Part shown: positions 19,065 to 27,969 of the stretch, one piece after another
Position numbering within the stretch: the first letter of the stretch is position 1
Layout of the letters: the number at the start of each line of letters is the position of its first letter
Assembly (NCBI RefSeq): GCF_006715285.1
Contig: NZ_VFMX01000001.1
Span: 3,596,001 to 3,660,000, forward strand
Direction of reading: 5' to 3'
DNA from: Arthrobacter sp. SLBN-83
GTDB lineage: Bacteria > Actinomycetota > Actinomycetes > Actinomycetales > Micrococcaceae
Length of the DNA: 64,000 nt
The notes under the pieces: generated by a model
Database searches by the model: none
Told to the model about the DNA's origin: nothing
Seen by the model: only the letters and a program-made list of their open reading frames with translations
Program-made: the position numbers and the translations under genes

Positions 19065-19218
19065 GCGGCTCCGGCCGGCAGCCCCGCAACCCACTGATTT
19101 TCTGTCTTCACTGAGGTCTTGAACCCGGCTGGCCCTGGAGTAGGGCCCTCTGGCCCGGGTGCAGGGGCCTCCGTTTCCGTAGCATGGGCGGCAGCGCAGT
19201 ATCGGAAGGGACAGTTCG

Positions 19219-19734
19219 ATGACCATGCAGCAGCCTCCAGACGCTTCGCGGAACGCGGTCCCGGGGCTGGAGTTCCCTTACTACGGGGCTCCTCCAGTCG
19301 AGGCAGTCAAGCGCGTATTCCAGAAGTACGCCGTCTTTACCGGGCGAGCCAGCCGCAGCGAGTATTGGTGGTGGTTTCTCGCGTCCGGACTGGCGTCCGC
19401 CGTGTTGAACTCGGTTAGCCCGACAATCGTCAATGGGCAGGTGACGGGGTCCAGCGCGCTCGGGGGCATCTGGTTTCTCGCCACTGTGGTCCCTTCGCTC
19501 GCTGTGGCGGTCCGGCGCCTCCATGATGCCAACCTCAGCGGCTGGTTGCTGCTCCTCACCCTTCTACCGGTGATCGGATGGATCGTGCTGATCGTGCTGC
19601 TCGCGCAGCGTGAGAACCCTTCGGGCCAACGGTTCGACAGGTACTCGCAAGCCGGGTACTGGCAGGCTCCAGGAGGACCCGGATACAGTTCCCCGCCTGC
19701 GCCTCCGGGTTCTGACGGGCTTACCCCCTTGTAG
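19219..19734 (+). CDS. DUF805 domain membrane protein
   Basis: 171 residues with about four membrane segments between residues 45 and 140. The typical DUF805 opening is YAVFTGRASRSEYWWWFL (about residues 35-52), followed by VRRLHDANLSGWLLLL (about 104-119), matching the family motif RRLHDxxxSGWW. A Pro/Gly-rich tail faces one side of the membrane. Start ATG 19219 after GGAAGGGAC. Function unknown. It is followed by a 197-base stretch without a convincing gene. Confidence 0.85.
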   Translation: MTMQQPPDASRNAVPGLEFPYYGAPPVEAVKRVFQKYAVFTGRASRSEYWWWFLASGLASAVLNSVSPTIVNGQVTGSSALGGIWFLATVVPSLAVAVRRLHDANLSGWLLLLTLLPVIGWIVLIVLLAQRENPSGQRFDRYSQAGYWQAPGGPGYSSPPAPPGSDGLTPL

Positions 19735-19931
19735 GCCGCCCGCCCGGGTCGCAGCAGTCTCCCTCGTCCGGCTCCCGGAGTCCTGCCTGCGATCTGATCA
19801 CGCCGGATATCGCGATGAAGATCGACCCTGATCTGGTACAGATGGGGTAGCAGGGGAAGCCGGCCGGAAGCCGCGCGTATGTATGCAGCTACTTCTGCAA
19901 GTCGAACAAAAGCCGGGCGCTCAGCGTCTCG

Positions 19932-20713
19932 TTGATCTCACCGGCATCAGCCGCCGAGATAACCGAAGCGAAAAAGGCCCCTGACTGCTCGATGGTTGAC
20001 GGCATCGGTGATTTCGCCTGCCTGCAGTGGTCGGGGTGGTTCCGGGGCGAGCCCGGAGGGGCATCAGCAAACACGGTGCTCAAGGCTGTCAGGGGCAACG
20101 AGTCCCTTGACCTGCGCATCGTGGACACGCCGCCGATGTCGCCGGAGATCCCTGTACCGAACGGCAACGCTGCAGCGCGCGCAATCGCGCAGGCGGCTGT
20201 CGAGGCAGGGTGGGGCAACGGCACCACCCTCAACCTTCCATCCGCCCCACAGGACGGTCCATAGAGCACTACGAACAATCCCGTTGCGCCATGGTGAGCG
20301 TCGATGCGCTCAAAGAGGCGTTTGGCACCACAACCCAGCCTCAGGTTCTCCCGGGCGAGGGCAACTGCCGCTACCAGTTTGGTTCTCCGGGGACGCCGGG
20401 GCCGGATTCGCTCATCTTCTCCATCGAACTTCATGAGGGCGGCGCCGGCTTGCTCCCAGGGCCGATGCCGCCGGATGGGCAGGATATTGAAGGGCTTGGA
20501 GACAGGGCAATCCTGGTCATCCGGTCAGACCCGGGCGGACCAAAAGCTCTCCGGCCTCCGAGTGATGTACCGGTTACGTCCCTGTCCCTGATGGTTGCTC
20601 GGGACCGGAATATGGCGATCTTCACCGCACAGGTCCTGATCTCACCGGCCGGCCCCACCGAAGAGCAGGTCAAGGAACAATTCATCACCCTGGTCAAGGG
20701 GATTGACTTCTGA
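19932..20713 (+). pseudogene. decayed secreted-protein gene, frameshifted (DUF3558-like second half)
   Basis: Two + strand frames together look like one protein. The first (19932-20264) reads APDCSMVDGIGDFACLQWSG and ends GWGNGTTLNLPSAPQDGP at a TAG. The second continues EHYEQSRCAMVSVDALKEAFG from about 20267 and ends at 20713 with EEQVKEQFITLVKGIDF. The Cys before the first ATG of the second frame (20291) and the later CRYQF form the Cys pair expected of DUF3558-like extracellular domains, so the domain must begin upstream in the other frame. There is no good start or signal peptide; the first frame opens after a TAG at 19848. A single-base change near 20262-20268 is the simplest explanation. 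Confidence 0.45.
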
Positions 20714-20816
20714 GCCAGCCCGGCCCGCCATCTGGACTGGACTGCGGGCTGCATTCGCCGTGGGCACGTTTCCACATAGGCCTATGGGTGCCTCGCCGGG
20801 GAACCGACCGGGTTCC

Positions 20817-20822
20817 TAGGGT
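20817..20822 (+). promoter_or_regulatory. -10 box of a probable leaderless promoter for comEA
   Basis: TAGGGT is followed by 6 bases and the ATG at 20829. GGAG at 20823-20826 is too close to the start to act as a Shine-Dalgarno, which favours a leaderless start. Confidence 0.4.
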
Positions 20823-20828
20823 GGAGCT

Positions 20829-21722
20829 ATGTCACGCCGCGATGCTGGAACAGCAGGTCAGCAGGCGCGGCACGCACGGGCCAGGCTTCAGGCGACCCTT
20901 GGCGAGGCGCGTCCCGGACTATTGGAGCATGGCCAGGGGCAGGGCGGTTTTGAGTACCGGGGTCCCGGCGACGTGGATGGAGCTGAAAGTGATTCCGGCC
21001 GTGCACCTTCACTACGATGGCGGGTCGGCCTGCGCGTCGCCGTGCTGTTGGCGGCTTTGGCCGCCGCCGCCGGGGCGTGGTTCTGGTTCCAGGCAGGAGG
21101 GGCAGTCCCTGAGGTTCTGCCGCTGGGCGGGGTCAGTTCCGGGGGACACGCAGGTGAACCCAGGGATGACGCCAGCGCGGGTCCGGCACCTGACCCTGCT
21201 TCGGGCCAGGGGGAGCTCAAGGCTGCGGGATGGGTGGTGGTTCATGTCGCCGGAGCTGTTGCCAAACCTGGTGTCATCCGGCTGCAGCAGGGCAGCCGGG
21301 TAGATGATGCCATTGCTGCAGCGGGCGGTGCATTGGCGGACGGCGATGCAAACCGGCTTAACCTCGCGCTGGTGGCGGAGGACGGCCAGAAGATCTACGT
21401 CCCACAGCATGGGGAACCCCTTCCCGCTGGGACGGACGCTGCGGCTTCGGGAGGCACAGGAGCTGATGGTTCCGGCGCCGGCTTCTCCGGGACAAACGGC
21501 ACCGGGCAGCAGGGGGCCCCGGCCGGGAAGGTCAACCTGAACACCGCCGGCGCCGCTGAGCTGGACACGCTGCCAAAGGTAGGCCCGGTGCTGGCACAGC
21601 GGATCGTGGACTGGCGGAAGGAACACGGTCCTTTCAAGAGCGTCGAAGAGCTGGACGCCGTGGACGGCGTTGGCCCCAAGATGCTTGAGGCCTTGCTTCC
21701 CCTGGTGACGGTCCAGGGGTAG
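20829..21722 (+). CDS. comEA: ComEA-type competence DNA receptor
   Basis: 297 residues. A cytosolic basic stretch is followed by one membrane span (VAVLLAALAAAAGAWFWF, about residues 71-88), an SLBB domain (VVVHVAGAVAKPGVIRL, about 138-154) and, after a Gly/Ser-rich linker, a helix-hairpin-helix pair (KVNLNTAGAAELDTLPKVGP and SVEELDAVDGVGPKMLEAL, about 234-292) that binds double-stranded DNA. ComEA captures DNA outside the membrane and hands it to ComEC, encoded 2 bases downstream. Natural competence itself is not shown. Confidence 0.93.
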   Translation: MSRRDAGTAGQQARHARARLQATLGEARPGLLEHGQGQGGFEYRGPGDVDGAESDSGRAPSLRWRVGLRVAVLLAALAAAAGAWFWFQAGGAVPEVLPLGGVSSGGHAGEPRDDASAGPAPDPASGQGELKAAGWVVVHVAGAVAKPGVIRLQQGSRVDDAIAAAGGALADGDANRLNLALVAEDGQKIYVPQHGEPLPAGTDAAASGGTGADGSGAGFSGTNGTGQQGAPAGKVNLNTAGAAELDTLPKVGPVLAQRIVDWRKEHGPFKSVEELDAVDGVGPKMLEALLPLVTVQG

Positions 21723-21724
21723 CC

Positions 21725-23806
21725 GTGGCGATCAATCCGGGAAGGGGAAATACGGACCGGCCGCGGGAGGGGGCCGTCCGGAATCGCGGGGGTGGTAAAG
21801 GAGCGCGCCGTCCGGAGGCGCAAAGTCAGGGAAGGCAGACATCAGTAACCCGGCATCCGGGAGAGCACAGCCCGTGGAAGCGGTTCATTGAGTCGGCTGT
21901 GCAGGGCGTGGATGCAATACCGGCAGACCGGGACGCCGCGCCGACATCCGGCCTGGACCGCCTGCGCACACGGATTGCCGACACCCGCAAGTCCCGGGAA
22001 GAAGCGGCGTCAAATCCTCCCGGGCTGCAGAAGCGAACTGACCTCCGGCTTGCCCTGCCGGCAGCACTGGTGTGGGCCGCATCGTTGGCGGGGCTTTGGC
22101 TGCCGCCCACCGAGTTGGCCGTCCTCTGCTGCGCGTTGGTGGCGCTCGGCGGTGCATTCCTGGCCCGTGCAGCCACGGATGGACGGAAACGCAGCGCCCA
22201 CAGCCGCACCGGGCCAGCCGCAGGTCCCATGTTCCGGGCATCCCGGGGCCGCAGCTTTCGGGCGGCAGTGGGAGTCTCTTTGCTACTGGCGGCTGCCGGC
22301 GCAGCCCACTCGGCAACAGCCTCCAGCCAACGGTCCACTGGTCCACTCGCAGAGGCGGTTGCGGCAGGGAAGTCGGCCGTCGCCGTGGTGGAGGTGGCAG
22401 GAAATCCACGCGCCATCGGCGGCCGGGGAGGATCGGGGGAACGCTGGTCAGTGCCGGTGTTGACCCGGGAAGTGACAACGGGCGGGGTTCTGCTGCGGGT
22501 ACGGGCCCGGTTGGTGGTCATGGGCGGAGAGGGCTGGGGGAATGTTGTTCCTGGGCAGACCCTGCGGGCAACCGGCAAGCTGCGGCCTCCAGAGCCCGGC
22601 GGACAGGAAGCGGGGAACCTCAACGCCTCAACGGGTCCCCGTAACGCTTCAGGCAGCCCGCTGCTGGACAACGCTTCTTTGCTGGAGGCGGGAGCGAGGG
22701 AGCTTCGCGGCCGTTTCGTTGCCGCCTCCGCTTTCCTGCCACCGGACGCCCGCGGACTGCTTCCGGGGATGGTCACCGGTGACACCAGCGCATTGGACGA
22801 GGGCTTGGGCAATGCGATGAAAGCCGTGGGCATGACCCACCTAACAGCGGTCAGCGGCGCAAACTGCAGCCTTGTCCTGGGCGCGCTGCTGGTGATGTGC
22901 CGTCGGTTCCGGCTGCCCCGCGCTCCTGCTGCAGGAGCGGCCCTCGCCGGCCTGGCCCTGTTCGTTGTCCTGGTGGGACCTGACCCCAGCGTCCTGCGCG
23001 CAGCGCTGATGGGGGCCATTGGTGTCGCGTCCCTGGCAGGTGGCCGCTCGGGCCGCGGCCTGAGCTTCCTGTGCCTCGCTGTTATTGGACTCCTGCTGTC
23101 CGACCCGGAGCTGGGCTCGAGTTTCGGATTCCTGCTGTCCGTCCTGGCCACGCTGGGCATCATCCTCCTGGGACGGCGGATCGTCGGCTGGATACCGGCG
23201 GCAGTGCCACGGTGGTTGGCCGCGGCGGTTGCGGTCCCGTTGTCGGCGCAGTTGCTGTGCGGACCCGTGATCGTCCTCCTGCAGCCCCAGTTTGCAACTT
23301 ATTCGCTGCTGGCCAACGTGGTGGCCTCGCCCTTGGTTGCTCCCGTGACCTTGCTGGGCACCATTGCAGTACCCATGGTGGTTCTGCTGCCGTGGCTGGC
23401 CACGGGGCTGATAGCAGTGGCAGGCATGTTCAGCGCCGGAGTAGGTGGCGTCGCCCGGTGCGCAGCCCAATTGCCGGGTTCCGCCCTTCCCTGGCCGGAG
23501 GGGGTACCCGGGCTGCTCTCCATGGTGTTGCTCTCGGCGGTGACACTCGCCGCCGTGTGGGCGGTGGCCCGGCCCGTCCAGGTTGTCCGCAGGGTACGGC
23601 AATCCCATGCTGCCACTGTGGTGCTGATCAGGCTGGTGGAACTGCGTCTGCAACAGTTTCGCAGCTCGCGTGGCTTGGAGCGCGGGCGCAGACATGGCAG
23701 GCTGGGATACTGCAATAACACCTCCGGAAGGGACCTTCGATGGCCGCTGCGCAAAAGCGAGCAACCCGCTCCCCGGCATCGAATACGGCCTCCTGGCGGG
23801 ACGTAG
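21725..23806 (+). CDS. comEC: ComEC/Rec2 competence channel, short form without metallo-beta-lactamase domain
   Basis: Inner-membrane channel for single-stranded DNA uptake; 693 residues. The N-terminal DUF4131-like region is at about residues 95-270. The competence domain then has about eight spans from LPPDARGLLPGMVTGD and the hallmark MKAVGMTHLTAVSGANCSL (about 365-383) to AVWAVARPVQVV (about 612-623). Full-length ComEC continues with a metallo-beta-lactamase-like domain (HxHxDH); here the frame instead runs into a basic, non-membrane tail and stops inside holA, 67 bases past its start. The tail is likely not native (see findings). GTG start at 21725. Confidence 0.85.
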   Translation: MAINPGRGNTDRPREGAVRNRGGGKGARRPEAQSQGRQTSVTRHPGEHSPWKRFIESAVQGVDAIPADRDAAPTSGLDRLRTRIADTRKSREEAASNPPGLQKRTDLRLALPAALVWAASLAGLWLPPTELAVLCCALVALGGAFLARAATDGRKRSAHSRTGPAAGPMFRASRGRSFRAAVGVSLLLAAAGAAHSATASSQRSTGPLAEAVAAGKSAVAVVEVAGNPRAIGGRGGSGERWSVPVLTREVTTGGVLLRVRARLVVMGGEGWGNVVPGQTLRATGKLRPPEPGGQEAGNLNASTGPRNASGSPLLDNASLLEAGARELRGRFVAASAFLPPDARGLLPGMVTGDTSALDEGLGNAMKAVGMTHLTAVSGANCSLVLGALLVMCRRFRLPRAPAAGAALAGLALFVVLVGPDPSVLRAALMGAIGVASLAGGRSGRGLSFLCLAVIGLLLSDPELGSSFGFLLSVLATLGIILLGRRIVGWIPAAVPRWLAAAVAVPLSAQLLCGPVIVLLQPQFATYSLLANVVASPLVAPVTLLGTIAVPMVVLLPWLATGLIAVAGMFSAGVGGVARCAAQLPGSALPWPEGVPGLLSMVLLSAVTLAAVWAVARPVQVVRRVRQSHAATVVLIRLVELRLQQFRSSRGLERGRRHGRLGYCNNTSGRDLRWPLRKSEQPAPRHRIRPPGGT

Positions 23807-24756
23807 CTCCGGCCCGAATCGTCCTGGTAAGCGGGCCGGAAGAGTACCTGGGCATCAGGGCCATGGACAGGATCCGTTCGCAGGTCAGGGCGGCTGCACC
23901 GGACGTTGAATTGAGCCGCATGAACGCTGCCGGCTACGAGCCCGGTGCCCTTACCATGCAGGTGAGTCCCTCCCTGTTCGGCGAAAGCAAGCTCATCGAG
24001 GTGGAAGCCGTGGAGGGCATGAATGACGCCTTCCTCGCGGATGCCCTCGCTTACCTCCAGCACCCGGAGGAGGACGCCGTCGTGGTGCTCCGCCATGCCG
24101 GGGGAGCACGGGGCAAGAAGCTCCTCGACGCCATCCGGAAGGACGGCTGGCCCGTGGTTGACTGCCAGCCGCTGAAGAAGGATGCCGACAAGGTCCAATT
24201 CGTGGCAGCAGAGTTCAAGGCGGCCGGCCGGCGCATCAACCAGGATGCCGTCCAGGCGCTGGTGAACGCCGTGGGTGCAGACCTGTCCGAACTTGCCGCC
24301 GCGTGCGCCCAGCTGATCGCGGATGCGGGCACCACCGTCACCACGGACACCGTGGACCAATACTATGGCGGCCGGGTCGAAGCTACCGCTTTCAAGGTGG
24401 CCGACGCAGCCATGGCAGGAAACGCGCCGGTGGCCCTGTCCACCCTGCGCCATGCCCTCGCCACCGGTGCAGACCCGGTGCCCCTGGTGGCAGCCCTCGC
24501 ATCCAAGCTGAGGACGGTGGCCCGGGTAGCGGGTGCCTCTGGGTCGTCAGCGCAGATCGCCGCGGAACTGGGCATGCAGCCCTGGCTGGTCGAGCAGGCA
24601 CAACGGGATGTCCGGCGCTGGACGCCGGAGGGCCTGGTGCGCTCCATCCAGGCAACGGCGGAGGCTGACGCCCAGGTCAAGGGCCTGTCCCGGGATCCGG
24701 TCTACGCGGTGGAGCACGCCGTGACGGTGATTGCCATGTCTGTCCAGGGCAGATAG
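23740..24756 (+). CDS. holA: DNA polymerase III subunit delta
   Basis: Clamp-loader wrench subunit that opens the beta clamp; 338 residues. The family start APARIVLVSGPEEYLGIRAM (about residues 23-42) is followed by the AAA-like domain 1 without a Walker A, by EDAVVVLRHAGGARGKKLLD, and by the helical domain with LAAACAQLIADAG and YYGGRVEATAFKVADA. ATG start after GGAAGGGACC. It overlaps the end of comEC by 67 bases in another frame; the comEA-comEC-holA-rpsT neighbourhood is usual. Confidence 0.93.
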   Translation: MAAAQKRATRSPASNTASWRDVAPARIVLVSGPEEYLGIRAMDRIRSQVRAAAPDVELSRMNAAGYEPGALTMQVSPSLFGESKLIEVEAVEGMNDAFLADALAYLQHPEEDAVVVLRHAGGARGKKLLDAIRKDGWPVVDCQPLKKDADKVQFVAAEFKAAGRRINQDAVQALVNAVGADLSELAAACAQLIADAGTTVTTDTVDQYYGGRVEATAFKVADAAMAGNAPVALSTLRHALATGADPVPLVAALASKLRTVARVAGASGSSAQIAAELGMQPWLVEQAQRDVRRWTPEGLVRSIQATAEADAQVKGLSRDPVYAVEHAVTVIAMSVQGR

Positions 24757-24869
24757 CGACAGGACCCATCAGCGCAGGCCTTATAGCCGCCGCGCAGCAG
24801 ATTGCACAGCGTTTCAGGTGACCGCCGACGCCGGGCTGCCGCGGCTTCCCGGACGAAACGATTAAAGCC

Positions 24870-24901
24870 GTGTGGCCGGCACCCGAGGGTACCGGCCACA
24901 C
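24870..24901. terminator. terminator hairpin between convergent holA and rpsT
   Basis: A 10-base arm (24870-24879) pairs with 24892-24901, and ACCC (24881-24884) pairs with GGGT (24887-24890) inside it, giving a near-perfect 32-base hairpin. T-tracts are weak on both sides. Its place between two converging genes suits a bidirectional terminator. Confidence 0.65.
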
Positions 24902-24926
24902 CATCAGTTCGTGGGAACTGGAAACC

Positions 24927-25187
24927 TTAGAGTGCGTTGACCTTCTTGGAGATCGCCGACTTGCGGTTCGCTGCGTTGTTCTTGTGCAGAACACCCTTGC
25001 TGACAGCCTTGTCCAGCTTACGGCTGGCAGAAACGAGCGCAGTAGTAGCAGCTTCCTTGTCAGCGGACTCAACAGCGGTGTTGACGGCGCGGATGGCCGT
25101 CTTCAGCTCGGACTTGACTGCGTTGTTGCGCAGACGGGCCTTTTCGTTGGTCAGGATGCGCTTCTTCTGGGACTTGATATTCGCCAC
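24927..25187 (-). CDS. rpsT: 30S ribosomal protein S20
   Basis: Primary 16S rRNA-binding protein of 86 residues, basic and helical. It starts [18 protein letters not shown], the family signature, and ends [20 protein letters not shown]. The start is GTG at 25187 after AAAGAGAG. It faces holA and has its own promoter region in the 169 bases upstream. Confidence 0.97.
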   Translation of the reverse strand: MANIKSQKKRILTNEKARLRNNAVKSELKTAIRAVNTAVESADKEAATTALVSASRKLDKAVSKGVLHKNNAANRKSAISKKVNAL

Positions 25188-25356
25188 GTGTGAACTCTCT
25201 TTGTAATGCGGAAATGGTCTAGAGGGCTTTCAAGCTGGCCTTGACTGAGCGGCGTGGGGATACCTATGGCGGCCAACCATCAGTGACCGTCGACCTGCAC
25301 GGACACACAGCAATAAAGAATAGCAGGTCAGCGGCGGCAGTGGCCATTTGCGCCGG

Positions 25357-25910
25357 TCACGTCCATCCGTGTCGCCTCCGGAGGCCGGCCGCCACTTTAT
25401 CGAAGCGCGCCCTGTCCAGTACCGCGCCTTCCCGCCGGATGGCGTCCGGCTGGATCTGAAGGATGCGGTCCAGCCGCACCTCGCTCGCCCTGCCCTGCTT
25501 GTCCCAACCGCCGGCACCAAGGTCCACGTACTCGGATGAAGTGGAACCGGCGGGCACCCTGTCCCTGCTTGTCAGCATCAGTCCCAAGAGGTATGGGCCG
25601 TTATGCCCCACCAAGAGGACCGGCCGGTCCTTCCCCTTGCTGTGGTCCTCCTCATAGGGGACCCAGGCCCACACCACCTCACCCGGATCCGGATCGCCGT
25701 CCGGCTGCGGGGCATAGTGGATGTCCGTGCGGCCGCGGAAGTCCCCAGGGTAGGCGGCATTCGCAGCACCGGCGCTGCCGGATGCGGGACGCCCGCCGCC
25801 GGGGCGCCTGTCCGGCAGGCGCTCCGGGGCCTTTGGAGCGGATGGTCGGTCTGCAGAAGGCGCAGTCCGCGGCGGACGGCGTTTCCCAGGGAGCGGAGAT
25901 CAATGGCCAT
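25357..25910 (-). pseudogene. PemK/MazF-like protein gene, frameshifted
   Basis: The main frame (stop at 25357) reads EVVWAWVPYEEDHSKGKDRP, VLLVGHNGPYLLGLMLTSRD and SEVRLDRILQIQPDAIRREG, a PemK/MazF-type toxin-fold domain of actinobacteria. This frame is open and looks coding (YPGDFRGRTDIHYAPQPDG) back to about 25860 but has no ATG, GTG or TTG before the GTG at 25677, which sits inside the domain. The neighbouring frame supplies a natural start, ATG at 25910, with MAIDLRSLGNAVRRGLRLL. One base change in about 25800-25865 would join them. No antitoxin gene is adjacent. It could also be a sequencing error. Confidence 0.6.
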
Positions 25911-26087
25911 CCGGACAGCCTATCGGCGGGGTTGCGCTGCCGAAACGCCGCTGGATGTGCCGGTCAGGATGCGGTGGCGGGGTCCCGGACGTGGGACACT
26001 GGATGTTCAAGATGTGCGGCTGGACCGCAGGCACTTTTTCGCGTGCCTGACGGATGGCTGCAGAAAAGCCAACAGTAAGGACCCTGC

Positions 26088-27944
26088 GTGTCTCCCATGG
26101 CCCGCACCGCACCGGTGCCCGCCGCGACAGATCCGGCAATCATTCGGAACTTTTGCATCATCGCGCATATTGACCACGGCAAGTCCACCCTGGCTGACCG
26201 GATGCTGCAGTCCACCGGGGTTGTCCAGGCGCGCGACATGAAGGCCCAGTACCTGGACCGCATGGACATCGAGCGTGAACGCGGCATCACCATCAAGTCC
26301 CAGGCTGTCCGCATGCCGTGGGAGGTGGACGGGGTGAGTTATGCACTGAACATGATCGACACCCCGGGCCACGTTGACTTCACCTACGAGGTGTCCAGGT
26401 CCCTGGCCGCATGCGAAGGCGCAATCCTGCTGGTGGACGCGGCCCAGGGCATCGAGGCCCAGACGCTCGCCAACCTCTACCTGGCCATGGAAAACAACCT
26501 CACCATCATTCCGGTGCTTAACAAGATCGACCTGCCGGCGGCGCAGCCGGAAAAGTACGCAGCCGAGCTGGCCAACCTGATCGGCGGCGATCCCGAGGAC
26601 GTCCTGCGTGTATCCGGCAAAACCGGCGTCGGCGTGGAAGCACTGCTGGACAAGATTGTCAGGGACCTGCCCGCGCCGGAGGGTAACCCTGATGGTCCGG
26701 CCCGTGCCATGATCTTCGACTCGGTCTACGACACCTACCGCGGCGTGGTGACCTATGTGCGTGTGGTGGACGGCATGCTCCACCCGCGGGAACGCATTCA
26801 GATGATGTCAACCAGGGCCTCGCACGAGCTCCTGGAAATCGGCGTCAGCTCGCCGGAACCCACACCCTCCAAGGGGCTGGGCGTCGGTGAAGTGGGCTAC
26901 CTGATTACCGGCGTGAAGGACGTGCGGCAGTCCAAGGTTGGCGATACGGTCACCAACCTGGCCAAGCCGGCCGCCGAGTCGCTGCCCGGCTACGCCGATG
27001 CCAAGCCCATGGTGTTCTCCGGCCTTTATCCACTGGACGGCGCCGACTACCCCGTACTCCGCGACGCCCTCGAAAAGCTCATGCTCAATGACGCCGCGCT
27101 GGTGTACGAACCGGAGACTTCCGCCGCACTGGGCTTCGGGTTCCGTGTCGGCTTCCTGGGCCTGCTGCACCTGGAGATCACCCGCGAACGCCTGGAGCGC
27201 GAATACAACCTGGACCTCATCTCCACCGCGCCGAACGTGGAATACGAGGTGACCCTGGAGGACAAGAAGGTGGTCCGCGTGACCAACCCCAGCGAGTACC
27301 CCACGGGCAAGATCGCCGAGGTACGCGAACCCATGGTCTCCGCCACCATCCTGGCCCCCAACGAGTTTGTGGGCGCCATTATGGAGCTGTGCCAGTCACG
27401 TCGCGGCGTCATGAACGGCATGGACTACCTTTCCGAGGACCGGGTGGAAATCCGCTACCGCCTGCCGTTGGCGGAAATCGTCTTCGACTTCTTCGACATC
27501 CTCAAGTCGAAGACCCGGGGCTACGGCTCCCTGGACTGGAAAGCCGACGGCGAGCAGGTTGCCGACCTGGTCAAGGTGGACATCATGCTCCAGGGCGAGC
27601 AGGTGGACGCCTTCAGTGCCATTACCCACCGGGACAAGGCGTACGCCTACGGCGTGATGATGACCGGCAAGCTCCGTGAACTCATCCCGCGGCAGCAGTT
27701 CGAGGTGCCCATCCAGGCGGCCATCGGTTCCCGGATCATCGCCCGTGAAAGCATCCGGGCCATCCGCAAGGACGTACTGGCGAAATGCTACGGCGGTGAC
27801 ATCTCGCGTAAGCGCAAGTTGCTGGAAAAGCAAAAAGAAGGCAAGAAGCGCATGAAGATGGTGGGCACGGTGGAAGTGCCGCAGGAGGCATTCATCGCCG
27901 CCCTCACCACGGACGAATCGAAGGACAAGGCAAAGAAGAAGTGA
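26088..27944 (+). CDS. lepA: elongation factor 4 (LepA)
   Basis: Ribosome-bound translational GTPase acting in initiation-complex maturation and back-translocation; 618 residues. The G1 motif is AHIDHGKST (about residues 26-34), G2 lies in [14 protein letters not shown]3 is DTPGHVDF and G4 is NKID. The C-terminal domain specific to LepA follows with [20 protein letters not shown] and a short Lys-rich end. The GTG at 26088 is 6 bases after AAGGA; ATG at 26097 is an alternative. Divergent from the PemK-like gene and followed after 25 bases by hemW. Confidence 0.96.
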   Translation: MSPMARTAPVPAATDPAIIRNFCIIAHIDHGKSTLADRMLQSTGVVQARDMKAQYLDRMDIERERGITIKSQAVRMPWEVDGVSYALNMIDTPGHVDFTYEVSRSLAACEGAILLVDAAQGIEAQTLANLYLAMENNLTIIPVLNKIDLPAAQPEKYAAELANLIGGDPEDVLRVSGKTGVGVEALLDKIVRDLPAPEGNPDGPARAMIFDSVYDTYRGVVTYVRVVDGMLHPRERIQMMSTRASHELLEIGVSSPEPTPSKGLGVGEVGYLITGVKDVRQSKVGDTVTNLAKPAAESLPGYADAKPMVFSGLYPLDGADYPVLRDALEKLMLNDAALVYEPETSAALGFGFRVGFLGLLHLEITRERLEREYNLDLISTAPNVEYEVTLEDKKVVRVTNPSEYPTGKIAEVREPMVSATILAPNEFVGAIMELCQSRRGVMNGMDYLSEDRVEIRYRLPLAEIVFDFFDILKSKTRGYGSLDWKADGEQVADLVKVDIMLQGEQVDAFSAITHRDKAYAYGVMMTGKLRELIPRQQFEVPIQAAIGSRIIARESIRAIRKDVLAKCYGGDISRKRKLLEKQKEGKKRMKMVGTVEVPQEAFIAALTTDESKDKAKKK

Positions 27945-27969
27945 CCACCGCGCAGCGGGGGACGCGCTG

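Noticed and set aside
22649..22840. Short - strand frames inside comEC and holA
   Set aside because: Overlap strongly supported genes and show no independent start signal.
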